The notes under the pieces were generated by a model, which made no database searches, was not told the origin of the DNA, and worked only from the letters and a program-made list of their open reading frames with translations. A DNA stretch of 61,438 nucleotides from NCBI GenBank assembly GCA_016934735.1, contig JAFGSG010000022.1, positions 1-61,438 on the forward strand. Direction: 5' to 3'. This DNA comes from Spirochaetota bacterium (GTDB lineage Bacteria; Spirochaetota; UBA4802; JAFGDQ01). Position numbers and translations under genes: made by a program. Shown piece after piece: positions 18,628-28,040 of the stretch; positions within the stretch are counted from its first letter, which is position 1, and each line of letters starts with the position of its first letter.

Positions 18628-19906
18628 ATATTTCAATTGTATCAGGATCGTTTTTTTCTTTATCCAGGGCGGCCGCAGGATCCATTTCTGTTATTATTTT
18701 AAGTGCATTATATGCGCTGTCTGCGATTGTCTCATCAATGTCAGTAGTAAAAACTATCAATAAAGGTATTGATTCAACACTCTTGTTTTGAGCTGCAATT
18801 CGCATTGCCCATAACTTGAACTTTCTATTGGATTTTTTCATTCTTCCTACAAGATTTTTTTCGTGTCCAATAAAATGTTTTGAAGATAATAGAATGAAAT
18901 TATCCGCGTTTTCAAGATTGCTTTGTTCATCTTCTGATTGTTTCTCAGCATAAGATATTATTTTGTCATAAGAAAAATTTAAATTTTTATTTATAATATA
19001 CCCTGATATTATATCTGTTGTCTTAACGGACCCGGAGAACAATAAATGATCCCATTCATTTTTCGAATATTTTATTTCAATATCATATTGTCTGGAAAGT
19101 GATAATAGGTTTTTCAGGAGATCGTAGTCCGTCGATTTAAGAATTTGAGATTTTAATTTTTCCAGCGGGTATGAGTATCCCATTTTCAGCAGATATAAGC
19201 CTGATTCTTTACTTTGAAAAGTACCTTCTGTATTTTTAAAGATAATTGAAAATGTACTGATAATTGACAGATAAATTAGCAGGGATATTATTAAAGAAAC
19301 AAGCAGCCTCTTTAAATTACCGTTAGTGAACTCTGTGAATAGGAAAAAGAAAAAAATAAATATTTTTAATATTTTAATGCAGGAGATAGCTGATCCGGCC
19401 CCGATTGTTGAGTAAATTATCTTGTCGGATATTCCATAAAGAAATAATAAAGCAATATAGATCGGTATAGTAATAGTCGGCTTTTTTTTAAGTTTAAGAA
19501 TAATAAGCAGTAGCCATGAATATATCAATGTATTAGAATATCTGCCATTTAAGAGACTTAAAATCGGATCCATCGGCCAGTTTACTGCTCTTACATAATC
19601 TATTAATGTAAAAATTATTAAAAAGAGATAAATAAAAACAAAAGGAAAGATTCTCGTTTCAAGGAAGAGAAGTAAATGCCCTTTCACCCCGAATTTTTCG
19701 GAATATTGTTTCTTTAAATGAACAATATCGAGCGATGCAAATATAAAAACAAGATAACAGGAAAAAACAAAAAGATATATTCTTACAATCAGCGATACGC
19801 CGTACCATGTATAATTAAGGTTGAAATATAAATTAAAAACGAGAAGGAAAATCAGAGTATAAATGAAAATGGAAATTTCCCGCAGCTTGGAGAAGAGAAG
19901 AGTCAT
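18581..19906 (-). CDS. Polytopic membrane protein with soluble HEAT-like C-terminus
   Basis: A 441-residue protein, not recognised. The first 215 residues contain about seven transmembrane helices. Residues about 230-441 are soluble and helical; the end (NRKFKLWAMRIAAQNKSVESIPLLI...ADSAYNALKIITEMDPAAAL) reads like HEAT repeats. The start lies 3 bases after the stop of the AttH-like gene, so both are made from one mRNA and probably work together. The 3' end overlaps nth by 47 bases, tail to tail. It may be an anchor or partner for its neighbour's product; this is an inference. Confidence 0.65.
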   Translation of the reverse strand: MTLLFSKLREISIFIYTLIFLLVFNLYFNLNYTWYGVSLIVRIYLFVFSCYLVFIFASLDIVHLKKQYSEKFGVKGHLLLFLETRIFPFVFIYLFLIIFTLIDYVRAVNWPMDPILSLLNGRYSNTLIYSWLLLIILKLKKKPTITIPIYIALLFLYGISDKIIYSTIGAGSAISCIKILKIFIFFFFLFTEFTNGNLKRLLVSLIISLLIYLSIISTFSIIFKNTEGTFQSKESGLYLLKMGYSYPLEKLKSQILKSTDYDLLKNLLSLSRQYDIEIKYSKNEWDHLLFSGSVKTTDIISGYIINKNLNFSYDKIISYAEKQSEDEQSNLENADNFILLSSKHFIGHEKNLVGRMKKSNRKFKLWAMRIAAQNKSVESIPLLIVFTTDIDETIADSAYNALKIITEMDPAAALDKEKNDPDTIEIFKKYYLKYSQNRKVD

Positions 19907-19909
19907 TTT

Positions 19910-20860
19910 TTAGTCCGTACTCTGAAATAATTTTAACATTGCTGCGGAAACATAATGATCTTCAACTCCATAACCTTTTTTATTGGTCCCGATAACAGTA
20001 AATTCCGAAAAATTTCTAAAGCGGAAAAATTTTTTATTCATATTTTTAGCCAGGGGCATAGGTATTGAGAAAAATGATTTTGCCACCAGTAGATCTACAT
20101 CATCCTGCGCATCCTTATATGAGAATTCACTTGCTGACATGCTGTCCCTGGCTTTATTAGTTGTTAAGGATTCACATTCGACATTGATAATGGGAATATT
20201 GCCGCTTTTTTTGGAAATATACCCATTCGATTCCGGAATTGTGTTTTTTTCAGCGTATGTTAATATCATTGCCATGTCCCGAAACTGTACATTTATTGTG
20301 CTTTGTATACTGACATTATCCATCTGGCTGATTCCCCATTCATGTTCACGCTGGCCGAAACAATCAAAATTAATTTTTTTACCTTTATCTTCACCTGCTC
20401 TAATAATGATATTTCCGTTTATTTTGCATCTTTGCTGATATTTATTCCATGTTTTATGATTGATAACCTGTTGTTCACTAATTTCATTATCTATAATGTT
20501 GTCCGGAAAGTAATATGCAGGGAATATACCGGTAATGTCGATATTAGCATTAATTTGTTCATTTTTTAAAAGAAGCTTAAATTTTTCCAGAGGGGATAAA
20601 ATAGAATACTCGAATTTTCCGTTGCCTATTTTTTTTAAGTTAAGTTTGCCGTTAAATTTAAATATATTTGTGTTCTCATATTTTTTTTTATTAAATAAGA
20701 TAAACCAGCTTGCTCTGATTTGCTTTTTTCTGAATAAATAATCAATATCTACAGCTCCGAATACTTTATTTTTTTTGCATACAAAGTTAATACGAAATGA
20801 TTCAATCCAGTCTTTTTTATTCTTAAATTCGTGTAAGAACTCATCGTTTTTATGAATCAT
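19910..20860 (-). CDS. AttH/CrtC-like (DUF7064-type) tandem beta-barrel protein
   Basis: A 316-residue soluble protein without signal peptide. The block KINFDCFGQREHEWGISQ in the middle matches the G-x-R-x-H-x-W-G element seen in AttH, hydroxyneurosporene synthase (CrtC) and DUF7064 proteins, which fold as two lipocalin-like barrels and act on or bind lipids and terpenoids. The upstream half (residues 1-145) has the matching strand-rich pattern ending in YQQRCKINGNIIIRAG. Identity rests on this motif and is tentative. It is first in a two-gene unit with a membrane protein. Substrate unknown; no carotenoid genes are nearby. Confidence 0.5.
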   Translation of the reverse strand: MIHKNDEFLHEFKNKKDWIESFRINFVCKKNKVFGAVDIDYLFRKKQIRASWFILFNKKKYENTNIFKFNGKLNLKKIGNGKFEYSILSPLEKFKLLLKNEQINANIDITGIFPAYYFPDNIIDNEISEQQVINHKTWNKYQQRCKINGNIIIRAGEDKGKKINFDCFGQREHEWGISQMDNVSIQSTINVQFRDMAMILTYAEKNTIPESNGYISKKSGNIPIINVECESLTTNKARDSMSASEFSYKDAQDDVDLLVAKSFFSIPMPLAKNMNKKFFRFRNFSEFTVIGTNKKGYGVEDHYVSAAMLKLFQSTD

Positions 20861-21026
20861 AGAACAATTTCCTTTGATGTTTATTTTTTACCTTTTTACA
20901 TGAAGGCGTATTCCGGTAAAAAGCATGATATTATGGTTTTATATTATTATTTTATTTTTTGTATTTTGAAATGAAGTTTGTAATGTTATATTATAATTTA
21001 TACAAATTTCAATCCTTTTTTTAAAT

Positions 21027-21860
21027 TTATTTATTCTTTTGCAAAACAGCTATTCTGGGCAAATTAGCATAATCCTTAAGAATAGAGACAGAATAATTAT
21101 TTTGCGCACAGATCTCTTGAATGAAATTATACTGATCTCCGATTTCTATAATTAAAAATCCGTTATTACTCAAAAATTCATCCGCCCTGCATATTATCCT
21201 TCTAATGGTTTCATTACCATGGGCATCTGCAAATAAGGCATTTTTAGGTTCGAACAAAATTTCTTTTTGTAATGATCCTATTGATGCAATGTCAAGGTAA
21301 GGGGGGTTTGATAAAATGAGGTTAAATTTTTTACCTTTGAAGGCATGGAATAAATCACTTTTGAAAAAATAGATTGAATTATCTCCCAGGATACTTCCTG
21401 CGTTTTTTTTTGCTATTTCCAGCGCTTTATATGAAATATCGCAGGCGTATACAATAAGATCAGGCCTGTTTTTTTTTAACGCAATAGCTATTGCGCCTGA
21501 TCCTGTGCCGATGTCGAGAACCGTACTGTGCTTCCTGGCGTAAAATATCGCCAGGTCTACAAGCTGTTCGGTTTCCGGTCTCGGGATCAATACGTCTTTT
21601 GTAATATCGAGTTCTATTGAATAGAATTCTTTCTTGCCGGTAATATAGGCGATCGGTTCGCCCTTAACTCTTCGTTTTGTAAAATCATTCAGTTTTATTA
21701 TGTCCTTTTCAGATAGATCCTTTTGATTGTCAAGTATCAGCCTGTATTGTTCAATGTTTAATATATGCGCCAGCAATACACGCGCATCCAGCCCGTACGA
21801 TTCGATATTCGCGTTTTTAAAAGTATTAATGGTATTGGCAAGCGCTTCGGAAATTTTCAT
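21027..21860 (-). CDS. prmC: Release-factor glutamine N5-methyltransferase
   Basis: PrmC methylates the GGQ glutamine of release factors using S-adenosylmethionine. It shows the N-terminal helical domain, LIPRPETEQLV at 91-101, the SAM site VLDIGTGSGAIAI (114-126) and the catalytic NPPY at 185-188. At 277 residues it is standard. It follows prfA by 16 bases on the same strand, the common operon of enzyme and substrate. Confidence 0.96.
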   Translation of the reverse strand: MKISEALANTINTFKNANIESYGLDARVLLAHILNIEQYRLILDNQKDLSEKDIIKLNDFTKRRVKGEPIAYITGKKEFYSIELDITKDVLIPRPETEQLVDLAIFYARKHSTVLDIGTGSGAIAIALKKNRPDLIVYACDISYKALEIAKKNAGSILGDNSIYFFKSDLFHAFKGKKFNLILSNPPYLDIASIGSLQKEILFEPKNALFADAHGNETIRRIICRADEFLSNNGFLIIEIGDQYNFIQEICAQNNYSVSILKDYANLPRIAVLQKNK

Positions 21861-21876
21861 GCAAGAAAAAAATTTT

Positions 21877-22950
21877 TTATTTTTTGTTTGAGGATTTTAA
21901 AAGCTGTTCCTGCTCAAATTTTTTCAGATTATCTACTAAATCATCAATTTCCCCATCAAGGATTTTTTCCAATGAATGTAGTGTAAGGCCGATACGATGA
22001 TCGGTAACTCTTGATTGGGGGAAATTATAAGTTCTTATTTTTTCACTTCTGTCGCCCGAACCTATTTGCGATTTTCTGATCTGCGATTCTTCTGCCATTC
22101 TTTCTCTTTCGACAATCTCAAACAATCTGGCTCTGAGTATTTTTAATGCTTTGGTTTTATTTTTTAGCTGTGATTTTTCATCCTGGCACGTAACAACGAG
22201 GCCTGAGGGAATGTGGGTTATTCTGACAGCTGAATCCGTCGTATTTACAGACTGGCCGCCATGGCCGGATGAGCGGTAAACATCGATCCGGAGATCTTCC
22301 GGATCGATTTCAATATCGCTTTCTTCTGCTTCAGGAAGTACGGCTACTGTTACCGCTGAAGTATGTATTCTTCCGCTTGCTTCGGTCTCGGGTACTCTTT
22401 GTACCCTATGCGTTCCGGATTCGAACTTTAAATTATCATACGCCTCAGAACCTATAACGGAAAAAATAATTTCTTTTAAACCGTCCTTGCCGGTTGCATT
22501 GGCACTGATCACATCCATCTTCCATCCACTTGCATCCGTATACCTGCTGTACATTCTGAACAGATCACGGGCAAAAAGAGCCGCTTCATCCCCTCCGGTG
22601 CCGGCTCTTATCTCAATAAGAATATTTTTGCCGGAGTTCGGATCTTTTGGAAGAAGTAAAATTGTTAGATCTTTTTCTAAAATATTTATTCTTCCTTCCA
22701 GCTCTGCAATCTCGGTCTTAAGAAGATCTTTCATATCCTGATCTTTTTCATTGCCGATAAGCTCTCTTGCGTCATTGATTTCTTTCTTGGTTTTCTCGAA
22801 TTCCTGATATTTTTGGACAACAGGTATTAGTCTGGAATGCTCCATGGTGAGCTTTTTGTATAATTTCTGATCGGCAATTATTTCGGGCTTAATTATCATA
22901 GATTCGAGCTCGTTATACCGCGCTTTTATTTCGTTAAGAATAGTTTGCAT
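21877..22950 (-). CDS. prfA: Peptide chain release factor 1
   Basis: RF1 reads UAA and UAG and releases the finished peptide. The codon-recognition tripeptide is PET (187-189, the P-x-T of RF1), inside RVPETEASGRIHTSAVTVAV, and the catalytic GGQ is at 231-233 within SSGHGGQSVNTTDS. The 357-residue length and the PET motif exclude RF2. prmC follows directly. A tRNA-Arg gene lies about 90 bases upstream on the same strand. Confidence 0.97.
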   Translation of the reverse strand: MQTILNEIKARYNELESMIIKPEIIADQKLYKKLTMEHSRLIPVVQKYQEFEKTKKEINDARELIGNEKDQDMKDLLKTEIAELEGRINILEKDLTILLLPKDPNSGKNILIEIRAGTGGDEAALFARDLFRMYSRYTDASGWKMDVISANATGKDGLKEIIFSVIGSEAYDNLKFESGTHRVQRVPETEASGRIHTSAVTVAVLPEAEESDIEIDPEDLRIDVYRSSGHGGQSVNTTDSAVRITHIPSGLVVTCQDEKSQLKNKTKALKILRARLFEIVERERMAEESQIRKSQIGSGDRSEKIRTYNFPQSRVTDHRIGLTLHSLEKILDGEIDDLVDNLKKFEQEQLLKSSNKK

Positions 22951-23040
22951 TTGATTATTTTTAACTTCCGTTTCTTATAGATATTATTGCCTTACAGAAA
23001 AAAAAGAGCGGCGCTAACCGCTTAATTTCTATATAGTATT

Positions 23041-23114
23041 CGCTCCCGAGAGGACTCGAACCTCTGGCACATAGTTTAGGAAACTACTGCTCTATCCGCC
23101 TGAGCTACGGGAGC
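23041..23114 (-). tRNA. tRNA-Arg (anticodon CCT)
   Basis: Read on the minus strand the 74 bases fold into a standard cloverleaf: acceptor GCTCCCG/CGGGAGC, D-stem GCTC/GAGC, anticodon stem GTAGT/ACTAT with loop TTCCTAA (anticodon CCT, reading AGG), five-base variable loop, T-stem AGAGG/CCTCT with TTCGAGT, and discriminator G. CCA is not encoded. Confidence 0.97.
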
Positions 23115-23227
23115 AACTTTATTCAGATAATCACGTTAGTGTATACTTAAACGTTGAACTACTGGCATTGACTCTTAATGTAATCAGCATAAAGAGTATA
23201 TTTTTTATGCAAGCATTTTTTATTGGA

Positions 23228-23872
23228 TTAGGAGTATAAATTTTTTCTCTTCGAAGCAACTACTCTCTGGAAGTCCCTGATATTTTTTACAATTACCTTA
23301 TCATTGAATAGCTCGATTTTACCAAGCTGGTTTAAATTATGCAGCACTTTTTGAACATCTTTAAGCTGCATGCCTCCCCAACTGGATATGTCCTGAGCTG
23401 TAGCCTTTAACGTAACTGCTTCCTGAAGATCGAGATGAGGGTCCTGTTCAGCTAACATGTTGAAAACATCCATGACCTTCAGCTGAGGTTCTTCAAGCAG
23501 AAGTATCATAAGCCTTCTTTTCTGATCGTATATTCTTTTTGCAAATATCATGAGAAGTTTATAGGCCAGCTGCGGGTTCCCGTTCAGAATAGTTTCAAAA
23601 TTATCCCTGTGAAATCTGAATAATTTTACATTGCCCATCGCGATAACAGATGCAGATCTCGGCTCTTCTTCCAGAATAGCCATCTCGCCGAATATTTCTC
23701 CGGCTTCAAGTATATCCAGGGTTTTTTCGGTATTGTTGATTATCTTTACGATTTTAACTTTTCCGCTTTGAATAAAATAGAATTCATTACCTGGCTCAAA
23801 CTCGCAAAAGATTATTTCATTAGGAGCGTATTCTACTCCGAATTTTTCGAAAAGTTTGTCATCTAATATCAT
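23228..23872 (-). CDS. Crp/Fnr-type cyclic-nucleotide-binding transcription regulator
   Basis: A 214-residue protein. Residues 15-125 form a cNMP-binding barrel with a well-kept phosphate cassette: GEIFGEMAILEEEPRSASV (FGE.A, then R-S-A), the pattern expected for binding cAMP or cGMP. A dimer helix follows (to about 140). The C-terminus (150-214) is a winged-helix-like region (TAQDISSWGGMQLKDVQKVLHNLNQLG), though less typical than Crp. It starts 5 bases after the stop of another cNMP-binding gene, so the two are co-transcribed. Confidence 0.8.
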   Translation of the reverse strand: MILDDKLFEKFGVEYAPNEIIFCEFEPGNEFYFIQSGKVKIVKIINNTEKTLDILEAGEIFGEMAILEEEPRSASVIAMGNVKLFRFHRDNFETILNGNPQLAYKLLMIFAKRIYDQKRRLMILLLEEPQLKVMDVFNMLAEQDPHLDLQEAVTLKATAQDISSWGGMQLKDVQKVLHNLNQLGKIELFNDKVIVKNIRDFQRVVASKRKNLYS

Positions 23873-23877
23873 AATAG

Positions 23878-25092
23878 CTATTTCTTCCCTGTGTTTTCAA
23901 TCGATTTAAGTCTCTTTTGAGCCTGCTTGGTTACTGAATCATTAGGCTCCATTGAAACGACTTTATCGTAATACGCTGTTGCTTTGTCTTTCCTGCCCGC
24001 CATTTCAAATGCCATACCAATGTGTAAAAAGGCGTTCTTTACATTATCGGATTTTGGAAATTTTTTAATCATTGTTGATAGATAATTGACTGCTTCCTTG
24101 AAGTCATTGATTTTTAAATAGCAGCGTCCAATTTCGAAATGAGCTTTTTCGAAAATTTTATTTTCAGATTCGTTTTTAAGTGTTTTAATATTGAGGATTT
24201 TTTGAAATATGGCAAGTGCATCCTTATATCTTTCCTGTGAAAACAGGCTTACAGCTTCATAAAACATTTCGGTGATATCTTTTTGTTTAATAAAAGACTT
24301 TTGTTCTGTTGTGCCAAAGCCTGAGTCATCCAGAAGTCCGTCATCTCCATCCGAGAAAAAGTCATCCATTTCTTTTGAGGGTGCGTGTGTACTCCCAATA
24401 TTTATGTTTTCATTATCTGAGCTGTCATCAATGCTGAAGTCGGTTAAATCAACACTGCTTTCCGCCCTTTTTGAGGAAACGTTTTCCTTGCTGTTTTCCA
24501 TCGAATCATCAGAGCTGAAATCAGTATTGGAGCCCCCGGTATCGATTGTATTTATCCGCTGCAGGGCAAGCTCGGAAAATTTTGTGCCGGGGTAATGCTC
24601 CAGATATCTTTTAAAGGCATATTTCGCCTGCTGAAGATTGCCGGATTTAAAATAATATTCTCCGATTTTAAAAAGTTCTGAGGCAGGATTAATGCCATCG
24701 CTCTGGCCTAATATTTCTCTCTGCATATTGGTAATCCGGCGCAACTGGTTACTGAAGACACGGAGCATCTTTGTAACCATGGAGACGTTCTTTATCATCA
24801 TCTTTTCGAAGTCTGCCCTGCTGACAACCAGAACAGTTGTATCGCCGATTGTCTGAGCAGTTTCTTCACGAGGGTATCTGCCGATTGCAGATTTAACACC
24901 GAAAAATTCGCCTAATTTTATATTTTCCTTCAGCTCTTCCCCTGTATCAATTTTAATGGAAGTTAAAACTACTTTTCCAGCTTTAAGAATGTAAATAACG
25001 TCGCTTCTGTCTCCTTCGAAATAGATAATTGAGCCATGTTTATAACTTCTCGTTATAATATTCATTGCCGGCTTGTTGGCCCCATTTGACAT
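23878..25092 (-). CDS. Cyclic-nucleotide-binding-like domain fused to TPR repeats
   Basis: A 404-residue cytoplasmic protein. Residues 14-125 are a cNMP-binding barrel, but the cassette reads GEFFGVKSAIGRYPREETAQT: the glutamate after FG is replaced by Val, so ligand binding may be lost. A first TPR pair (about 139-180, ELFKIGEYYFKSGNLQQAKYAF) precedes an acidic serine-rich linker (about 186-262), and three further TPR units follow to residue 395. It has no DNA-binding domain, so it probably works through protein contacts, perhaps with the Crp-like protein encoded next. A similar layout occurs in spirochaetes. Confidence 0.75.
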   Translation of the reverse strand: MSNGANKPAMNIITRSYKHGSIIYFEGDRSDVIYILKAGKVVLTSIKIDTGEELKENIKLGEFFGVKSAIGRYPREETAQTIGDTTVLVVSRADFEKMMIKNVSMVTKMLRVFSNQLRRITNMQREILGQSDGINPASELFKIGEYYFKSGNLQQAKYAFKRYLEHYPGTKFSELALQRINTIDTGGSNTDFSSDDSMENSKENVSSKRAESSVDLTDFSIDDSSDNENINIGSTHAPSKEMDDFFSDGDDGLLDDSGFGTTEQKSFIKQKDITEMFYEAVSLFSQERYKDALAIFQKILNIKTLKNESENKIFEKAHFEIGRCYLKINDFKEAVNYLSTMIKKFPKSDNVKNAFLHIGMAFEMAGRKDKATAYYDKVVSMEPNDSVTKQAQKRLKSIENTGKK

Positions 25093-25199
25093 TTTCCATC
25101 TCCATTAATAACTTATTATATAAGCCAAATCATTTAAAATCAGTCGTTAAAACAAGTATTACTTTATTAAGTAATCCGGATGTAAATTACAAGTAAGTT

Positions 25200-26426
25200 T
25201 TATTTAAATTCCACTGGCAGAAATGGGAATTTTTTTTGAAATCCCACTGCTCTATTTATTCTATCTGTTACTCCTTTCAAGTCTCCAATAATTATTTTTT
25301 CCACGCCGTCAACAATTAGATTTTGATATTTGACTTTCAAGGCCTCAAAAATTGTTGCATATTTCTTGTCTCCATAAGCCGGCTTGCCGTCAATTACAAC
25401 AAGAAGTACATCTTTAAGATGGGCAGAAACAACGGAGTCGTATGGATTATTTTTTGTTTCGGCAAATATAACAAAATCAGCAATAAAGCCAGGTTTTATA
25501 TGGCCAGAGTTCTTGAGCCTGAATGCTTTGGCGGCATTGGTTGTGACCATTTTTACTATTAATTCTTCCGATAAGGATTTATGATATAATTTTTTATAGA
25601 GTTCCCTGTCAAATTTCATCTCATAAAGAAGATTCTGGCCGCCGGACATTGGTGAATCTGTGCCTATGCATACATTAACGCCCGTGTCCAGAAGATATTT
25701 AATGTTGGTGGTTTTATTATACATGAACATATTAGAATCTGCGCACCAGACAACAGAAGCGCCGCGGTCTTTGATCATTTTAATATCTTCTTCGGAAAAT
25801 GCAAGTCCGTGAACTAAAACCGAATGACTGGAAAGCGCTCCTTTACGGTCGAGTGTTTGAACATCCTGTCTTGTTTCCGGATCAAATCCCTCTGAGCAGT
25901 GAGTTACGAATGGTATGTCGTTTTTCAGCGCCAGTTCGTGTTCCTTTTCGATTCCGTCCCCCCACGGAAGCGCAAATGAGGCGACCGAATGAGCCATCGT
26001 AAAATTGCTTATAACCTTTGTAGGAAGTATTTTCAGGAACGGATCCTGTACAAAGTGGGGTATAAGATCCGATATGTTTGTAACACCCGAGATCAGATTC
26101 CTGTAACCTCCGAGAAGATAAAGGTCGCGGTTTTCTATCTGTTGCCTTTCTGCGTAAACAGGGGCGCTTTTAAGGTCGTTGTCCCATGGCAGCCAGTTTT
26201 CATAAGGCCCGTTTCCTACTTTTGGATAATAATTGCCCAATAAATGATCATGGCCGTTTATAAGCCCCGGAGTCAAAACCGCATTGTCAACTGTAACGGA
26301 AATCTGGGTGTTTATTTTTTCTTTGCTAACTTTCTCAATTCTGTCTCCGTTTATAATAAGCGTTGAATTCGTAATTTTATTATCAGGTGTTAATGTTGTA
26401 ACGCCGGTAATTCCCCATTTGCTCAT
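25200..26426 (-). CDS. Metal-dependent amidohydrolase (guanine deaminase/chlorohydrolase-like)
   Basis: A 408-residue amidohydrolase of the TrzN/SsnA/adenosine-deaminase-like branch. The metal and catalytic motifs are present: GHDH after TPGLIN, VTHCSEG, VLVHGLA and GTDSPMSGG. The flanking strands GVTTLTPDNKI and VIDGKPAYG form the usual small beta domain. The ATG at 26426 (MSKWGITG) has AAGGAA eight bases upstream; a start at 26561 would add a hydrophobic 45-residue extension that I judge to be non-coding. Substrate cannot be named; deamination of a purine derivative or similar is likely. Confidence 0.8.
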   Translation of the reverse strand: MSKWGITGVTTLTPDNKITNSTLIINGDRIEKVSKEKINTQISVTVDNAVLTPGLINGHDHLLGNYYPKVGNGPYENWLPWDNDLKSAPVYAERQQIENRDLYLLGGYRNLISGVTNISDLIPHFVQDPFLKILPTKVISNFTMAHSVASFALPWGDGIEKEHELALKNDIPFVTHCSEGFDPETRQDVQTLDRKGALSSHSVLVHGLAFSEEDIKMIKDRGASVVWCADSNMFMYNKTTNIKYLLDTGVNVCIGTDSPMSGGQNLLYEMKFDRELYKKLYHKSLSEELIVKMVTTNAAKAFRLKNSGHIKPGFIADFVIFAETKNNPYDSVVSAHLKDVLLVVIDGKPAYGDKKYATIFEALKVKYQNLIVDGVEKIIIGDLKGVTDRINRAVGFQKKFPFLPVEFK

Positions 26427-26646
26427 TATTAAATTCCTTATTTTAGAATTAATTCCATTGAAATTTTTTATTCTATAAAGAATATAGTCTATTATTAGTA
26501 ATAATATAATATAACCGGTGTAGTCAAGTAAATAATAAACTTGTTTTAAAGTTCGGTACATATTTTAAAATATTACAATAAAAATTATTGGATTGTATTC
26601 AGGATATATCATTTTAAGATAAATTTAATATATTTTGGAGATGATT

Positions 26647-26961
26647 ATGGAATATCTAAGGATTTGGACAGAGGCAGATACGGAAACAATTCAGCAAAGC
26701 ATACTTATTGTCGATGATAAATTCGGATTTTGTCCCGGATGTAAAGAGATGGGCATTAAGCTGGATAATTTAAAGAGCTGTCCTAAATGCACAAGAGAAT
26801 TTCAGTATGTTACATCGCGTGAGGCACGGGGCGGCGAAAAAGCACTAGCTTTCGTTGCAAGGATAATTAAAAAGCTTCCGGCATTGACATTTGTCGATTA
26901 TGACGACTATGAATACATAACAAGAAAGAAAAGGGCAGAGGGATTATTCAGCGGTATATAG
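26647..26961 (+). CDS. Small zinc-ribbon protein of unknown function
   Basis: A 104-residue cytoplasmic protein with one zinc-ribbon: CPGC, 15 residues, CPKC, followed by a basic helical region (GGEKALAFVARIIKKLP) and an acidic end. GGAG six bases before the ATG at 26647 selects this start over a TTG at 26635. Not recognised beyond the zinc site. Downstream genes on the same strand encode envelope barrels, but a separate promoter lies between. Confidence 0.65.
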   Translation: MEYLRIWTEADTETIQQSILIVDDKFGFCPGCKEMGIKLDNLKSCPKCTREFQYVTSREARGGEKALAFVARIIKKLPALTFVDYDDYEYITRKKRAEGLFSGI

Positions 26962-26995
26962 GACAGAGCTGTTATATGCTTTACTTTTATTATGG

Positions 26996-27025
26996 TTGAC
27001 GGGCTCAAAATTATTGTTTTATTAT
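26996..27025 (+). promoter_or_regulatory. Sigma-70-like promoter for the first barrel gene
   Basis: TTGACG (26996-27001) and TATTAT (27020-27025) are 18 bases apart, ending about 95 bases before the barrel-protein ATG. Confidence 0.45.
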
Positions 27026-27120
27026 ATCATTCAATTTTTTACATATTTAACCGATGTTATAATCAGGCAGGCAAAATTGAAAAAATAGTATAATTAATGG
27101 TGCAAATAAAACATTCCGAT

Positions 27121-27759
27121 ATGATAAAAAGAATTATTATTTATATGTTTGCCATAATAATCTGCTTCCCCGTTCTTTTGCCGGCTGAGAATTATGTGGG
27201 CATTGGAGCACATCTGGGATTTCACCACAATGTCGGTAATCTGGATTCCCAATATGCCGATATCGAGATCGATCCGCAAAATAACTATTTTCTAGGTTTT
27301 TCCTTTAAAACAAATTTTTTATTTTTATTCGCGAGATTCGGAGCAGACACAACTTTTCTGATAAACAGAAGCGAGACACTCGAAAGCTCCGGTGAAATTG
27401 CCTCTGCTAAAATCCATTATATTTCTCTGCCTTTATTTGTCGGATTAAATTACAAGGTGCTGGATTTGGGAAATTTTTATATGGGACCCGGCCTTTCTTA
27501 TTTTGTCGCCAGAGGACATATATCATCCGCATCGCCGGGTCTCTCGGATGATGTAAGTGCTACCGGCTGGGGCTTTGGTTTTACGGCTGGTATCGAATAT
27601 AATCTGGCTCTTAAATTGGATTTCTATTTTGAGTGGGAATATCTAAACGGAAAATCGGAACCTGTACTTCAGGGCAGTTCGGCATATAACTGGAAGGATT
27701 TGTATGTTGATTTTACAGGTCACAGGTTAATGCTGGGCGTCAGATATTATTTATTATAA
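27121..27759 (+). CDS. Outer-membrane beta-barrel protein (OmpW/OMP_b-brl-like)
   Basis: A signal peptide (KRIIIYMFAIIICFPVLLPAE) is followed by about 190 residues of alternating aromatic and polar strands and short turns, with the C-terminal strand ending in GVRYYLL, as expected for a small porin-fold barrel of eight strands. The family (Opacity-like barrel) is inferred. The 27121 ATG fits the signal peptide; another ATG at 27097 is possible. No ribosome site is clear for either. A hairpin with T-run follows. Confidence 0.7.
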   Translation: MIKRIIIYMFAIIICFPVLLPAENYVGIGAHLGFHHNVGNLDSQYADIEIDPQNNYFLGFSFKTNFLFLFARFGADTTFLINRSETLESSGEIASAKIHYISLPLFVGLNYKVLDLGNFYMGPGLSYFVARGHISSASPGLSDDVSATGWGFGFTAGIEYNLALKLDFYFEWEYLNGKSEPVLQGSSAYNWKDLYVDFTGHRLMLGVRYYLL

Positions 27760-27769
27760 GGGGACCTCT

Positions 27770-27813
27770 AAAAATCAGGGTTTTTATTGTTTTATTAAAA
27801 AAATCTGATTTTT
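27770..27813 (+). terminator. Hairpin with T-run after the first barrel gene
   Basis: AAAAATCAG (27770-27778) pairs with CTGATTTTT (27805-27813), and inner T- and A-runs extend the stem; the right arm ends in a T-run. It starts ten bases after the stop codon. Confidence 0.55.
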
Positions 27814-27896
27814 ACTGCAATTTGCTCCCAATGGTTATGTCAATATTTAATTATTAGAGATAACCATAAAATATTTATGAGTGATTTGTTGCAAAA

Positions 27897-27948
27897 CTGT
27901 CATTATGGGAAGCTGACTGGTGAGCGAGGTCGAACCATGAAGTGACGG
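27897..27948. repeat. Short palindromic intergenic element
   Basis: Ends reading CTGTCATTATGG and CCATGAAGTGACG form an imperfect inverted repeat with a GC-richer centre. It resembles the element at 48001-48088, which also begins CTGTCATT, suggesting a dispersed extragenic family. Confidence 0.35.
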
Positions 27949-28040
27949 GAAATTTATCTATAGTCATAAGATTTTTTTCTTGGGAAGAAATGACACATAA
28001 GATTTACATTAATTTTAATTTTATTTTCTTAAAAATAATT

